Assembly: GCA_963748075.1 (NCBI GenBank)
Contig: CAVVHQ010000010.1
Coordinates: forward strand, 14,294 to 78,293
Length of the DNA stretch: 64,000 nt
From: VRUE01 sp963748075
Lineage (GTDB): Bacteria; Actinomycetota; Thermoleophilia; Solirubrobacterales; 70-9
Direction: 5' to 3'
The notes below the pieces were generated by a model, which worked only from the letters and a program-made list of their open reading frames with translations, did no database searches and was not told where the DNA came from. Shown here in pieces: positions 17,075 to 25,712 of this stretch (positions are counted from its first letter, which is position 1; every line of letters begins with the position of its first letter). A program made the position numbers and the translations under genes.

Positions 17075-17860
17075 GTGACTGACTCCGACGCGGTTCGGCT
17101 CGAGCGCGACGAGGGCGGCCTGGCGGTCGCGACCTTCGACAAGCCGCCGCTCAACCTGTTCGACCGGGAGATGTTCGAGGGCCTGCAGGCTGCGATTGAG
17201 GCGGCGGAGGCCGACCCACCCCGGGCGTTGCTGTTCCGCGCCGAGGGCCGCGCCGTCTCCGGCGGCGTCGACGTGCACGAGTTCGAGGGCTTGACGCCGG
17301 AGACGGGCAGCCGGCTCTGGGGCGAGCTGATCGGGACGGTCGAGCGGGTCGAAGCGCTGCCGCTGCCGGTCGTCTTCGCCGCGCACGCGCTCACCCTGAC
17401 CGCCGCGTTCGAGTTGGCTCTGGGCTGCGACCTGATCGTCGCCGCCCGCTCGGCCAGGTTCGGCCTGGTCGAGAAGGTGGTCGGCCTGACCCCGTCGATG
17501 GGCGGCACCCAGCGCCTCGCCGAGCGGGCCGGCAGCGGCCGCGCCCGCCACTTCGTGATGAGCGGCGAGCTGTTCGGCGCCGAGCAGATGGAGCGCTGGG
17601 GCGTCGTCAACCTCGTCTTCGATGACGACGGCTTCGACGACCGCGCCCGCGCCTTCGCCGCCAACCTCGCCGCCGGCCCGACCCGCGCCCACGCGATGAC
17701 CAAGCACATCCTCCGCCGCTTCCGCGAAGGCGGCACCCCGGCCGCCGACGACGCGGTCCGCCAGGACGCCGCCGACCTCTTCGCCACCGAGGACCTGCAA
17801 CGCGCCGTCAAGACCTTCCTCGAGAAGGGCCCCGGCCACGCGGAGTTCCAAGGCCGCTGA
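17075..17860 (+). CDS. Enoyl-CoA hydratase/isomerase family protein
   Basis: This 261-residue crotonase-fold protein has the CoA-binding and oxyanion-hole segments ALLFRAEGRAVSGGVDV and ALTLTAAFELALGCDLIVAA, with FGLVEKVVGLTPSMGGTQRL following. The GTG at 17075 is preceded by AAAGGGGGA. Family members hydrate or isomerise enoyl-CoA esters. The catalytic Glu pair is only partly conserved (the segment reads FGLVEKVVGL), so the exact reaction is uncertain. It directly precedes tRNA-Arg(ACG). Confidence 0.88.
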   Translation: MTDSDAVRLERDEGGLAVATFDKPPLNLFDREMFEGLQAAIEAAEADPPRALLFRAEGRAVSGGVDVHEFEGLTPETGSRLWGELIGTVERVEALPLPVVFAAHALTLTAAFELALGCDLIVAARSARFGLVEKVVGLTPSMGGTQRLAERAGSGRARHFVMSGELFGAEQMERWGVVNLVFDDDGFDDRARAFAANLAAGPTRAHAMTKHILRRFREGGTPAADDAVRQDAADLFATEDLQRAVKTFLEKGPGHAEFQGR

Positions 17861-17902
17861 CCCCATAGAATCCCCTCGCAGAGGCCCCACCGGCCCCACC
17901 TC

Positions 17903-17976
17903 GCGCCCGTAGCTCAGTTGGATAGAGCGTCGGTCTACGAAACCGAAGGTCACAGGTTCGAATCCTGTCGGGCGCG
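17903..17976 (+). tRNA. tRNA-Arg(ACG), intact; target of repeated insertions
   Basis: A 74-nt class I tRNA: acceptor GCGCCCG (17903-17909) pairs with CGGGCGC (17969-17975) and the discriminator is G. The anticodon loop CTACGAA contains ACG. The sequence from the anticodon stem to the 3' end recurs at about 21254, 23539 and 31045, which makes this gene the founding attachment target of the region to its right. Confidence 0.97.
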
Positions 17977-18120
17977 CTTCGAATCACCTGGTAATCGCTA
18001 GGTTCTGCGAATCGGCACAGCCGGGCGTCACAGGCCGCGCCCCGGAATACGCCCTTCCGAGAAGGGCGAGCAAGGGTTGAAACTGGTGTCCACTGGGGTG
18101 CCTCACCCCTTCCTCGGTTC
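17977..18120 (+). repeat. Repeat copy A, arms Q and P, directly after tRNA-Arg
   Basis: Arm Q (17977-18037) contains CCTGGTAATCG and TTCTGCGAATCGGCACAG and recurs at 21292-21352 and in part at 23586-23620. Arm P starts at 18038 (CGCCCCGGAATACG) and has a perfect hairpin, CGCCCTT (18050-18056) with AAGGGCG (18062-18068). P recurs at 21353 (start only), 23392, 30893, 36295 and, degenerate, 33021. The order tRNA-Q-P here and P-tRNA-Q downstream shows that the units were joined head to tail. Confidence 0.8.
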
Positions 18121-18151
18121 GACTACCTGCCTCCACCTGGCGAGGGGCGGA

Positions 18152-18185
18152 CGAGCCGGCTCGCCTTTGCGGACGAGCCGGCTCG
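18152..18185. promoter_or_regulatory. Two identical 12-bp palindromes, 22 bp apart
   Basis: CGAGCCGGCTCG occurs at 18152-18163 and 18174-18185, inside a 17-bp direct repeat (GGACGAGCCGGCTCGCC). The centre-to-centre distance of 22 bp is two helical turns. The pair lies 120 bp before the hydrolase start and could bind a regulator cooperatively. No matching regulator gene is visible in the cassette. Confidence 0.45.
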
Positions 18186-18307
18186 CCCCGGGCCCTCAGT
18201 CGCGCTCGAAAAGGTGCAGCTCGAAGGAGTCCGCTATCCGGGGAGAAATGCGACCGCGGCCGGCCATGCGTCCGCAGCCACGGCGTGGATCCCGAATTGC
18301 GATAAAT

Positions 18308-19696
18308 ATGGTGCGCGAGATGTACGAGCCCGAGCCCGAGACCGGACAGCACCTCGATCGTCGCCAGCTCCTCGCCGGGGCGCTCGCCGCCAGTGGCGCC
18401 GCAGCGCTGGCCGGGCCCGCCGCCGCCCTGGCCACCTCGCCGGGCGACGCTTCGAAGACCGAGGCGCAGCCGGCCGCGACCTTCTTCAAGGAACCGGCAC
18501 TCAATTTCCAAATGCTGTTCGCACTCGGCGCCGCCGGCTACGGTGCCTCCGAGGTCGGCGAGCTGCTCTCGACCTTCGACCGCATCCACGGCAAGGGCGA
18601 TACCTACCGCGCCACCTTCAACGAGTTCCAGCGGCTCGGCCGCCGCACCCGCGAGCGCGCTGACCGCGACCGTGAGGCCGGTCGCAGGAAGAGCGCCCGC
18701 GCCAGCTACCTGCGCGCTTCGATGTACCTCGACCAGGCGCTGTTTTTCGCGCTCGGCTCAGGCAACCCGACGCGTCGCCACGAGGGTGCCCTCTACCGCG
18801 AGACGGAGAAGGCCTGGGCCCAGGCCGCGGCGCTCTTCCGACCGCGCTTCAAGTCGGTCCGGATTCCCTACTTCGCCGGCGAGCTGCCCGGCTGGCTCCT
18901 CAGCCCCGGCGGCAAGACCAGGCGGCCGACGGTGATCCTCAACACCGGCTCCGACGCGCAGAACGTCGACATGTATGTCTACGGCGGTGCCGCGGCGCTG
19001 GAACGGGGCTGGAACGCGCTGATCTTCGAAGGACCCGGCCAGGGCTCCAACCTGTTCCTCCGCAACCGGGCCTTCATCCCCGACTGGGAGCGGGTGATCA
19101 CCCCGGTGGTGACCTGGCTGCGCCACCACCCGAAGGTCGAACGCAATCGGATCTCGCTGGTCGGCCAGAGCTTCGGCGGTTACCTGACCGCACGGGCGGC
19201 CGCCTACGAGCACCGCCTGGCGGCGGTCGTCCCCGACCCCGGCGTCGTCAACGCCTTCTCCAACTGGCGCCGCAACCTGCCCCCCGACCTGCTGAAGCTG
19301 CTAGCCGCGGGCCGTCGGGCCGAGTTCAACGGCTTCTGGGACGAAATCCCCAGCCACCTGAAGCCAAATGCCCGCGCCGGCTTCGCCAAGCGAGCGGAGA
19401 TCTACGGCGAGGTCGACGGCTACGAGAAAATGAAGCTGGCGCAGAAGTTCGTTCTCAGCCGCGCCGACGCCAACCGCATCTCCTGCCCAGTCGGAATCCT
19501 CTCGGCCCAGCGCGAGCAGTTCTGGCCCGGTCAGGCCAGGACCCTGCACAAGTGGCTTCGCAAGCAGAGCACCCTGCTTGAGTTCACGATCGCCGAAGGC
19601 GCCGAGCTGCACTGCGAGCCGATGGCCCCTCAGCGCCGCAACGAACGTGTCTTTGACTGGCTGGAAACCCACGCCCGGCCGCCGCGGGCCCGCTAG
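18308..19696 (+). CDS. Exported alpha/beta hydrolase (FrsA/dihydropseudooxynicotine-hydrolase-like)
   Basis: The 462-residue protein has an N-terminal Tat-type signal: DRRQLLAGALAASGAAALAG, twin arginine then a hydrophobic Ala-rich stretch. A helical region (about residues 50-180) precedes the alpha/beta-hydrolase core with GWLLSPGG, the oxyanion segment NTGSDAQ, the nucleophile elbow GQSFGGY (Ser), PDPGVV (Asp region) and AELHCEP (His). This is the layout of FrsA-like C-C or ester hydrolases. Start at 18308 (MVREMYEPEPE), with another ATG at 18320. It is the first gene of cassette 1 after the tRNA-Arg. Substrate unknown. Confidence 0.85.
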   Translation: MVREMYEPEPETGQHLDRRQLLAGALAASGAAALAGPAAALATSPGDASKTEAQPAATFFKEPALNFQMLFALGAAGYGASEVGELLSTFDRIHGKGDTYRATFNEFQRLGRRTRERADRDREAGRRKSARASYLRASMYLDQALFFALGSGNPTRRHEGALYRETEKAWAQAAALFRPRFKSVRIPYFAGELPGWLLSPGGKTRRPTVILNTGSDAQNVDMYVYGGAAALERGWNALIFEGPGQGSNLFLRNRAFIPDWERVITPVVTWLRHHPKVERNRISLVGQSFGGYLTARAAAYEHRLAAVVPDPGVVNAFSNWRRNLPPDLLKLLAAGRRAEFNGFWDEIPSHLKPNARAGFAKRAEIYGEVDGYEKMKLAQKFVLSRADANRISCPVGILSAQREQFWPGQARTLHKWLRKQSTLLEFTIAEGAELHCEPMAPQRRNERVFDWLETHARPPRAR

Positions 19697-19923
19697 CCCA
19701 CCCGGCCGTAAGAACTGACTCGGATTCTTGAAGTAGTCCCGGGCTGGACGCTGAATCTGTCAGCGATGGCACGCCCCGCCCTCCAGAAGGTCGAGTTGAG
19801 TGTGGGAGAGGGCGGTGAGGCCGGAGCAGTCCGCGAATACCCAGAAGGATTCTTCGTCTGGGGAGCGGGCGATGGCCCGCCCTTGAAGTTGCTCACGGGT
19901 GCGAAGCTGGCAGCGAGGGTCTA
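19697..19923. other. Intergenic stretch with a possible degenerate repeat P start; no gene recognised
   Basis: A 227-bp gap between convergent genes. Around 19767 the sequence GGCACGCCCCG followed by a CTCC/AGAAGG pair resembles a decayed start of repeat arm P. A minus-strand frame (about 19760-19930) encodes a protein-like stretch (ESFWVFADCSGLTALSH) that I cannot assign. Confidence 0.3.
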
Positions 19924-20445
19924 CTAGAGCGATCGCATGCAGACCACTACGCCGTCGCGCTGAGCCGCCACGTCGCCTTTGCAATCGAGCGGATCCGAGG
20001 CCTGACCCAGGACCTCGCTCTTGGCGCGGGGATCGTCACACGGGAGGACCTGCGTTGGCCCGGGATCTTCGACGGAGGCATCTGTGCAATCACCCGGCTT
20101 CAGCGTGCTGTAGTCCAACTCGTCCTGTTCGGCGGTCGCGGAATCGGGATTTGTCCCGACCGCTTCCATGCAGACGGCCTGATCGCCCATCTGCACGCCG
20201 AGGTCGCAGGAGCCCAGCTCGTTGAGCGAGGCAGCGACCCCGGTGATCTTGAACTCAGCGGAGCTGTCGGAGCAGTCCACCTTCTTGACCTTACCTGTGG
20301 ATTCCGGATCGACCGAGACGGCGCAGTCCCCAACGGCAAAGGTGCCGCTCGCCTCCGTGCCGCTGGGCTCGCTGTCACCGCAGGCAGCAACTACCAACAT
20401 TGCCACGGTCCCGAGCACGGCCGCTGCGATCACCCTGAGACTCAT
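19924..20445 (-). CDS. Small secreted lipoprotein
   Basis: The 173-residue protein begins with Met-Ser-Leu-Arg and a hydrophobic helix ending in the lipobox VVAAC (Cys about residue 22), so it should be lipidated and anchored outside the membrane. The mature part is acidic and contains two similar units, each with a GDC start (FAVGDCAVSV; LKPGDCTDAS) and further cysteines (KVDCSDSS, LPCDDP), like LppU-type actinobacterial lipoproteins with disulfide-bonded small domains. Function unknown. It sits in cassette 1, convergent with the hydrolase gene. Confidence 0.8.
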   Translation of the reverse strand: MSLRVIAAAVLGTVAMLVVAACGDSEPSGTEASGTFAVGDCAVSVDPESTGKVKKVDCSDSSAEFKITGVAASLNELGSCDLGVQMGDQAVCMEAVGTNPDSATAEQDELDYSTLKPGDCTDASVEDPGPTQVLPCDDPRAKSEVLGQASDPLDCKGDVAAQRDGVVVCMRSL

Positions 20446-20568
20446 TCGTGCTGTTCTCCCTCCTGGAACCGGCTGTGCCGACGATGCTCATGCTATTAGA
20501 TCGGGGCCGCCCCGATCGCTCGGCTTAGCGGCTGTCTGCTCGGCTCGGTCGAGGGAAGCCGGCAGTAG

Positions 20569-21105
20569 TCACATGCCGCCATTGCCGGGAAGCGTCCGCC
20601 CCAGGCAACGGACGTGAGACGGCGCCATTCCCCAGCGCTCGTAAAAGCGCAGCGCATCCTGATTGTCGGCGATCAAGGTCAGCCCGATGAAGTCGATCCC
20701 CGCGGCGGCGAGACGCTCCTCGACCCGCTCCATAAGCAATGAGCCGATTCCCCAGCGGCGCAGCTCGGGTTCTACCGAGAGCGCCTCAAGCTCGCCCATC
20801 TGCTCGTTGGTTTCGAAGGTCCAGTCGCTGTCGCAGATCCGGAAGCAGGCAAAGCCGACCGGGGAGCCTTCCTGCTCGGCGATCAGCAGCCAGGCGCCAC
20901 CGGCGCGCATCCAGCGCTCGAACTCCCTCCGGCGTCGCTGCCAGGAGTCCTCCGCGCGCCGAATCGGGGCGATCTCGCGAGCTTTGCCGACGACCTCGGC
21001 GTTGAACTCCTGCATGGCTCGCCATAGCGACTCCACGTCCTCGAGTCGATCCACGCCCGCCTCGACGATCTCGATCTCCGGCGGAACTGTCTGGTCTGAA
21101 GCCAC
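20569..21105 (-). CDS. GNAT family N-acetyltransferase
   Basis: A 178-residue GNAT-fold protein. The acetyl-CoA pyrophosphate-binding region is LEALSVEPELRRWGIGSLLMERVEE (motif A, R/Q-x-x-G-x-G/A equivalent RRWGIG), followed by FIGLTLIADNQDALRFYERWGM (motif B, Tyr in FYERWG). The GTG at 21105 (ASDQTVPPEIEIVEAG) gives a normal N terminus; upstream in-frame sequence is repeat DNA and should not be included. The substrate, a small amine or peptide, cannot be predicted. Confidence 0.85.
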   Translation of the reverse strand: MASDQTVPPEIEIVEAGVDRLEDVESLWRAMQEFNAEVVGKAREIAPIRRAEDSWQRRRREFERWMRAGGAWLLIAEQEGSPVGFACFRICDSDWTFETNEQMGELEALSVEPELRRWGIGSLLMERVEERLAAAGIDFIGLTLIADNQDALRFYERWGMAPSHVRCLGRTLPGNGGM

Positions 21106-21149
21106 GGGAGGCGAGACTATCGGCCGCTTGCGGTCCGAAATCCCGACGG

Positions 21150-21370
21150 GAGTGAGAAGGGCGAGTTCAGGGCCCTCGACGGCCGGCCGAAGCAGGGTTA
21201 TTCGGCCGTAAACGGCTCTGTAGAGCCGAGAGGCCTGCGATGGTGGAATCGGGCTACGAAACCGAAGGTCACAGGTTCGCCTGTCGGGCGCGCTACGAAT
21301 CCCCTGGTAATCGGCATGTTCTGCGAATTGGCACAGCTGCCGGCTACGGGCCGCGCCCCGATTACGCCGA
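21150..21370 (+). repeat. Repeat copy B: P - tRNA-Arg 3' half - Q - P start
   Basis: Arm P is degenerate on the left but its distal part is clear (AGCAGGGTTATTCGGCCG, then CTGTAGAGCC near 21225). The tRNA-derived core runs from CTACGAAACCGAAGG at 21254 to GTCGGGCGCGC at 21292 and lacks the AAT of the T-loop, so it cannot be a tRNA. Arm Q follows (21292-21352), then the start of another P (CGCCCCGATTACG). It separates cassettes 1 and 2. No protein gene is credible from 21106 to 21545. Confidence 0.8.
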
Positions 21371-21545
21371 CCTGCGTCGCCGCGAAGAAGAAGACATCCG
21401 GAGCCGCTCCCTGGGCGGAGGCTCGCTGACCGCTGTCGACCTGCGCCTACGGGATCACGCTGGTCACGTGGTCGACCTCCTGGCCATCGCCGAGCCTGAA
21501 CGGGCGCTAAGTCGCGATCTATAGGAGAATCCTCGTATCTCCAGC

Positions 21546-22715
21546 TTGAGCCGCCTTCCCCGCTTCGTCCTTGCATTTTTGGCTGCGACGCTGATGGCTG
21601 TCTTCGCGTCGGCCGCCGCGCCCGCCGCGGGCTCGGCCGCCAGCGCCGACAAGGCTTTGAAGACGGCGTTGGATCAGCTCGTGCGGATGCCAGGTGGCCC
21701 GCCGGGCGTCGCGGCGATCGTCCAGCGCGGAGACAACCGCAGATTCCACACCGCGGGGGTGGCAAACGAAGCCACCGGCAGTCGCTGGCGCCCCGACGAC
21801 CACATGCGCCTGGCCAGCGTCTCCAAGGCCTTCAGCGGGGCGGCCGCGCTCTCGTTGGTTGACCGTGGCAGGCTCTCGCTGAGCGACCGGATCCGGAACT
21901 GGCTGCCCTGGCTGCCCGAGTCATGGGGGCAGGTAACCCTCGCTCAGGCTCTCCACCACACCGGCGGGCTGCCGGACTATTCGCGGTCGAAGGCTTTTCA
22001 GACCGGCTTCGGCACTCATCCTCACGCCTATGTCGCGCCTCGGGCGCTGGTCGAATACGTCACCGGAAAGCCACCGGAGTTTGCCCCCGGGTCGGCCTAC
22101 GAGTACTCGAACACGGACAACATCGTGGTCGGGCTTATTGCCGCCGCGGCGAGCGATCGCAGCTACAGCCGGGTCCTCAGACGGTGGATCAATCGGCCCC
22201 TGCGCCTTCACGACACGACCCTGCCGACCGGGTTCCGCCTGCCGGCTCCGCACGTCCGGGGATACCTGCTCTCGCCGCCGGGGCCCCCCGAGGATGCGAC
22301 CACGTTTATCAGCATGTCGAGCCTCTGGGCCGCCGGAGGCATCCAGTCCACCGCCCCCGACCTGAATCGCTTCATCCGCGGCTACGTCGGGCGAAGGCTC
22401 TTCGGTCGGGCCACCCAGCGGCAGCAGCTTAGGTTCGTCAAGGGCCACTCCGAGCCCCCGGGACCCGGCGTGAACTCCGCCGGCCTGGGGATCTTCAGGT
22501 ACAAGACCAAATGCGGCGTCGTCTACGGGCATACCGGCAACCTGCCCGGGTTCACCCAGTTCACTGCCTCGAGCCTCGACGGCAGGCGCTCGGTCACCGT
22601 TTCGGCGAACGCACAGATGGCGCCCAGCGCTAGAAGCAGCGCCGTCCGCGCCGCCTTCAAGGCCTTGCGGCGCGCCGATCTGCTCGCCGTTTGCGCAGCG
22701 CTCGCCGGCCGCTGA
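21546..22715 (+). CDS. Secreted serine hydrolase, class C beta-lactamase/D,D-peptidase family
   Basis: The 389-residue protein starts with a clear Sec signal peptide (MSRLPRFVLAFLAATLMAVF, cleavage probably after an Ala-rich stretch near residue 33). It has the three catalytic motifs of penicillin-recognising enzymes: SVSK (SxxK), YSN (YxN) and HTG in GHTGNLPGF, with LHHTGGLPDYS also family-typical. TTG at 21546 is the only usable start near the signal sequence; a GGAG box lies about 18 bp upstream, rather far. Likely a periplasmic esterase, peptidase or beta-lactamase-like enzyme. First gene of cassette 2. Confidence 0.88.
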   Translation: MSRLPRFVLAFLAATLMAVFASAAAPAAGSAASADKALKTALDQLVRMPGGPPGVAAIVQRGDNRRFHTAGVANEATGSRWRPDDHMRLASVSKAFSGAAALSLVDRGRLSLSDRIRNWLPWLPESWGQVTLAQALHHTGGLPDYSRSKAFQTGFGTHPHAYVAPRALVEYVTGKPPEFAPGSAYEYSNTDNIVVGLIAAAASDRSYSRVLRRWINRPLRLHDTTLPTGFRLPAPHVRGYLLSPPGPPEDATTFISMSSLWAAGGIQSTAPDLNRFIRGYVGRRLFGRATQRQQLRFVKGHSEPPGPGVNSAGLGIFRYKTKCGVVYGHTGNLPGFTQFTASSLDGRRSVTVSANAQMAPSARSSAVRAAFKALRRADLLAVCAALAGR

Positions 22716-22756
22716 TCGCTACAGGGGGCCGAGTCCACGGCACTAAGCTCGCGGCT

Positions 22757-23326
22757 ATGAGCGCACCGACCCGCGAGGACGCCTGGGAACTATTCTGCGA
22801 GTGGACGAAGTCCGACTCGCTGCGCAAGCACGTACTCGCCGTCGAGGCGGCGATGCGCGCCTACGCCCGCAAGTACGGCGAGGACGAGGAGCTTTGGGCC
22901 GCGACGGGGATCCTCCACGATCTCGACTACGAGCTCCATCCAGACCCCGAGAGCGGTCATCCGCGGGTCGCCATCGAGCTCTTTGAGGAGTGGGGCTATC
23001 CGCGCGAGCTGATCGACGCGGTGGCCGGCCACGCCACCTACCTCGGCGTGCCGCGCGAGACGCGCGTGGCGAAGGCGCTGTTCGCGGTCGACGAGCTGAC
23101 CGGGTTCATCGCCGCCGTCGCGCTGGTGCGGCCGACCGGAATCGTCGGGATGACACCGAAGTCAGTCAAGAAGAAGCTGAAGCAGCCGAGCTTCGCCGCC
23201 GCCGTCAACCGCGAGGAGCTGCGGCAGGGGGCCGCGGCGATCGGCGAGGACTTCGACGAGCACATCGCGTTCGTAATCGGGGCGCTGGAACCCCACGCAG
23301 AAGCGCTCGGCCTCGTTGGTTCCTAA
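22757..23326 (+). CDS. HD domain phosphohydrolase
   Basis: A 189-residue protein with an HDIG-type HD domain: KHVLAVEAAMRAYA supplies the first His, GILHDLDYELHPDPES the HD pair, and VAGHATYLG a later metal-ligand His. It is probably a metal-dependent nucleotide or cyclic-nucleotide phosphohydrolase. ATG at 22757 starts the domain directly (MSAPTREDAWELF). It follows the serine hydrolase by 41 bp and is the last gene of cassette 2, just before repeat copy C. Confidence 0.87.
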   Translation: MSAPTREDAWELFCEWTKSDSLRKHVLAVEAAMRAYARKYGEDEELWAATGILHDLDYELHPDPESGHPRVAIELFEEWGYPRELIDAVAGHATYLGVPRETRVAKALFAVDELTGFIAAVALVRPTGIVGMTPKSVKKKLKQPSFAAAVNREELRQGAAAIGEDFDEHIAFVIGALEPHAEALGLVGS

Positions 23327-23391
23327 ACCTACGGATGAGTTGCTGCGCCCTCGTCGAATAGCGATCACACGTTAGGCCCCAGGCGGTGGCA

Positions 23392-23620
23392 CGCCCCGAT
23401 TACGCTCTTCCGAGAAGGGCGAGAAAGGGTCGAATGCGGTGTCGGTCGGGGCGCATCGGTGAACGCGAAAGTCGCCCGTTAGCAGGGCTGTTTGGCCGGA
23501 AGTCGCCCTGTAGAGCCAAAGCCGTGCCGTACGCGAATCGGTCTACGAAACCGAAGGTCACAGGTTCGAATCCTGTCGGGCGCGCTACGAATCCCCTGGT
23601 AATCGGCAGGTTATGCTGGC
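23392..23620 (+). repeat. Repeat copy C: P - tRNA-Arg 3' half - Q start
   Basis: Arm P runs from CGCCCCGATTACG (23392) through the hairpin region (CTCTTCCGAGAAGGGCGAG) and TTAGCAGGGCTGTTTGGCCGG to CTGTAGAGCC. The core, TCGGTCTACGAAACC to CGGGCGCGCT (23538-23586), is identical to the 3' part of tRNA-Arg. Arm Q begins CTACGAATCCCCTGG and breaks off at about 23620. It separates cassettes 2 and 3. No protein gene is credible between 23327 and 23703. Confidence 0.85.
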
Positions 23621-23703
23621 GTGTCGCGCAGCGAATCGTCGAGGTCCCGGAGGCTGTCGGCGAGGAAGTCGGGGACCTCGCTCCCCGGCTGCGGCTCGAG
23701 GTC

Positions 23704-24957
23704 CTAGTGAGGCGCCGGCTCGGCGGTCGCCGGCCGCCGAAGCGCCCGCGCTGCGACCCGGCCCGACCACTCCCGCTTCGCGCAGAGCATCTGGACGTCG
23801 CTCAGTCGGGCCTCACGGAAACTGGCCTCCGAGATCGCGAAGTAGAGCTCCCACAGCCTGCGGAAGCGGCGGTCATAGCCGAGCTCCTCGAGCCGGGAAG
23901 AGGAGCCGGTGAAACGCTCGCGCCAGGCGCGTACCGTGAGCGCGTAGGAGGGGGAGATGTCCTCCAGCCACACGTCACGCATGTCGGTCTCCGAGGCGAG
24001 GCAGCGGTGGATCCGCTCCACGGAGGGCAGACAGCCGCCGGGGAATATCAGCTGGTTGGCGAAGCTGCGGGTGGACTTCTCCGCCTCATAGGCCCGGTCG
24101 TCGATGCAGATCGCCTGCAGGAACATGAGGCCGTCCGGCTCTAGCAGCTCCCCGCAGCGGCGGAAGAAGAGGTCGAAGTACTCCCAGCCGACCGCCTCGA
24201 TCATCTCGATCGAGGCGAGCTTGTCGAAGCGGCCCTGCAGCGTGCGGTAGTCGGCTCCGAGAACCGTGACCAGCCCCTCGAGGCCAGCAGCGCGCATCCG
24301 GCTCTCCGCGTACTCGCGCTGCTCGCGGGAGATCGTCGTCGTGGTAACGCGGCAGCCGTGCTCCCGCGCCGCGTGGATCGCGAGCCCGCCCCAGCCGGTC
24401 CCGATCTCGAGCAGGTGGTCGTCCGGGCCGAGCTCGAGGGCGCCGCAGATGCGCTCCAGCTTGTTGCGCTGCGCCCCCTCCAGAGATTGGTCCTCATGCT
24501 CGAAGCAGGCGCTCGAGTACATCATCGACTCGGTGTCGAGGAAGGTCTCGAACATCTCGTTGCCGAGGTCGTAGTGGGAGGCGATATTTCGCCACGCCCC
24601 GCGCCGCGTGTTGAGCAGCGGAAGCATCGCGAGGCGGTGGACCGGCCGGGCGAGGGGAGCGAGGCGTCGCCGCGCCGGGTCGAGCCGGAACATCTCCTTG
24701 GCGCCGATCCGGAGCAGATCGACGAGGTCCGGGGAGTCCCAGAGCCCGTCGGCGTAGCTCTCGCCCAAGCCGACGCTCCGCTGCAGCGCGACAGCGTCGT
24801 AGAAGCGCGGGTCGTGGACCTCGACTGCCGCGCGAAGCGGGGCGTCGTCCGGGCCGAAGCGCTTCATGCTCCGCGAGCGGGTCTCCCGCAGCTCGACCCG
24901 GCCCGACCGGATCCGCGCGAGGACGGCGTGGACGGCGCCGCGCGCGAGGGCGCTCAT
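23704..24957 (-). CDS. Cyclopropane-fatty-acyl-phospholipid synthase family methyltransferase
   Basis: This 417-residue SAM-dependent enzyme family modifies unsaturated acyl chains of membrane phospholipids. Seen: YFDLFFRRC, NIASHYDLGNEMFETFLD, MMYSSACFE, the SAM-binding motif LLEIGTGWGGLAIHAA, TTTTISREQREYA, and the late segment QLIFPGGCLPSVERI. All are CFA-synthase signatures. The ATG at 24957 overlaps the DUF1365 stop by 4 bp (ATGA), showing translational coupling. It is the last gene of a divergently transcribed operon whose regulator is the B12-binding MerR protein at 28209. Confidence 0.93.
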   Translation of the reverse strand: MSALARGAVHAVLARIRSGRVELRETRSRSMKRFGPDDAPLRAAVEVHDPRFYDAVALQRSVGLGESYADGLWDSPDLVDLLRIGAKEMFRLDPARRRLAPLARPVHRLAMLPLLNTRRGAWRNIASHYDLGNEMFETFLDTESMMYSSACFEHEDQSLEGAQRNKLERICGALELGPDDHLLEIGTGWGGLAIHAAREHGCRVTTTTISREQREYAESRMRAAGLEGLVTVLGADYRTLQGRFDKLASIEMIEAVGWEYFDLFFRRCGELLEPDGLMFLQAICIDDRAYEAEKSTRSFANQLIFPGGCLPSVERIHRCLASETDMRDVWLEDISPSYALTVRAWRERFTGSSSRLEELGYDRRFRRLWELYFAISEASFREARLSDVQMLCAKREWSGRVAARALRRPATAEPAPH

Positions 24958-25712
24958 CGCGCCGCGCTCCTCGGGTGCGGGTGGAAGCGGGCGCCCTTCA
25001 GCCGCAGCTTGGCGGCGTTGGCGTAGATGCGGGCGAGGGTGGCGATCGTGGACGGCGGATAGCGCAGCAGCAGGCCGACCATCCGGGCCCGGGTCAACTC
25101 GCGGCGGCGCAGAGCCATTGTCGCGATGAAGACCTCGCTGCCGCCCTCCAGGCTCCGGATCACTACCCGCAGCTCTTCGCGGGGGTCGCTGACCGAGATC
25201 TCGTAGCTCTGCTCCATCGGCTGGAAGGGCGAGACGTGCATCCGCTTCTCGAACCCGGCCTGGATCGCGCCGGAGGGATCGCGGGTGAGGCCGTCGAGCA
25301 CATAGGAGTGACGCTCGCCCCAAGGGGTGTTCGTGACCTCCGCGATCACGGCCTCGACACTACTCCCGTCGTGCCCGTGCAGGAAGAAGAAGGAGACGGG
25401 GTTGAAGCCGACGCCGAGGTAGCGCGGGTTGGCGAGCAGCCTGACGGCGCCCGCCGGCCGGCGCCCGATGCGGTCGAGGGAGAGGTCGCGAGCTCTCTGT
25501 GCGAGCGGGAGGGTGCTGTCGCCGAGAAAGTCGTCGCAACGGAACCGGGCGGGCGCCGGCCAGCGGGCCGACCAAAGAGGGATCGGATCGAGCAGCCCGG
25601 GCAGCTCGCCGAGGTCGAAGAGCGGCATGAAGACGCGATAGCGGAAGGAGTGGGGGACGGGGGCCCGCCGCCGGTGCGTCACCCAGCCCTCGTAGATCGC
25701 CGAGTCGCTCAT
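24954..25712 (-). CDS. DUF1365 family protein
   Basis: The 252-residue protein has the DUF1365 core: YEGWVTHRRRAPVPHSFRYR at the N terminus, LANPRYLGVGFNPVSFFF, EVTNTPWGERHSYVL and KRMHVSPFQPMEQSY. This family almost always lies between a flavin amine-oxidase-like gene and a CFA synthase homologue, as here, and is thought to act with them on membrane fatty acids. Its biochemical role is unproven. It overlaps both neighbours by 4 bp. Confidence 0.93.
   Translation of the reverse strand: MSDSAIYEGWVTHRRRAPVPHSFRYRVFMPLFDLGELPGLLDPIPLWSARWPAPARFRCDDFLGDSTLPLAQRARDLSLDRIGRRPAGAVRLLANPRYLGVGFNPVSFFFLHGHDGSSVEAVIAEVTNTPWGERHSYVLDGLTRDPSGAIQAGFEKRMHVSPFQPMEQSYEISVSDPREELRVVIRSLEGGSEVFIATMALRRRELTRARMVGLLLRYPPSTIATLARIYANAAKLRLKGARFHPHPRSAAR

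Noticed and set aside
19760..19984. A 74-residue minus-strand frame between the hydrolase and the lipoprotein gene
   Set aside because: It has protein-like patches but no recognisable family, no ribosome site, and it overlaps the lipoprotein gene end.
21254..21292. tRNA-Arg genes at the downstream copies (about 21254, 23539 and 31045)
   Set aside because: Only the 3' half is present. The D-arm and 5' acceptor strand are missing, and copy B also lacks three T-loop bases, so none can fold as a tRNA.
21240..21524. A 94-residue open frame on the plus strand
   Set aside because: It is a translation of repeat copy B, including the tRNA-Arg fragment and arm Q; there is no ribosome site or domain.
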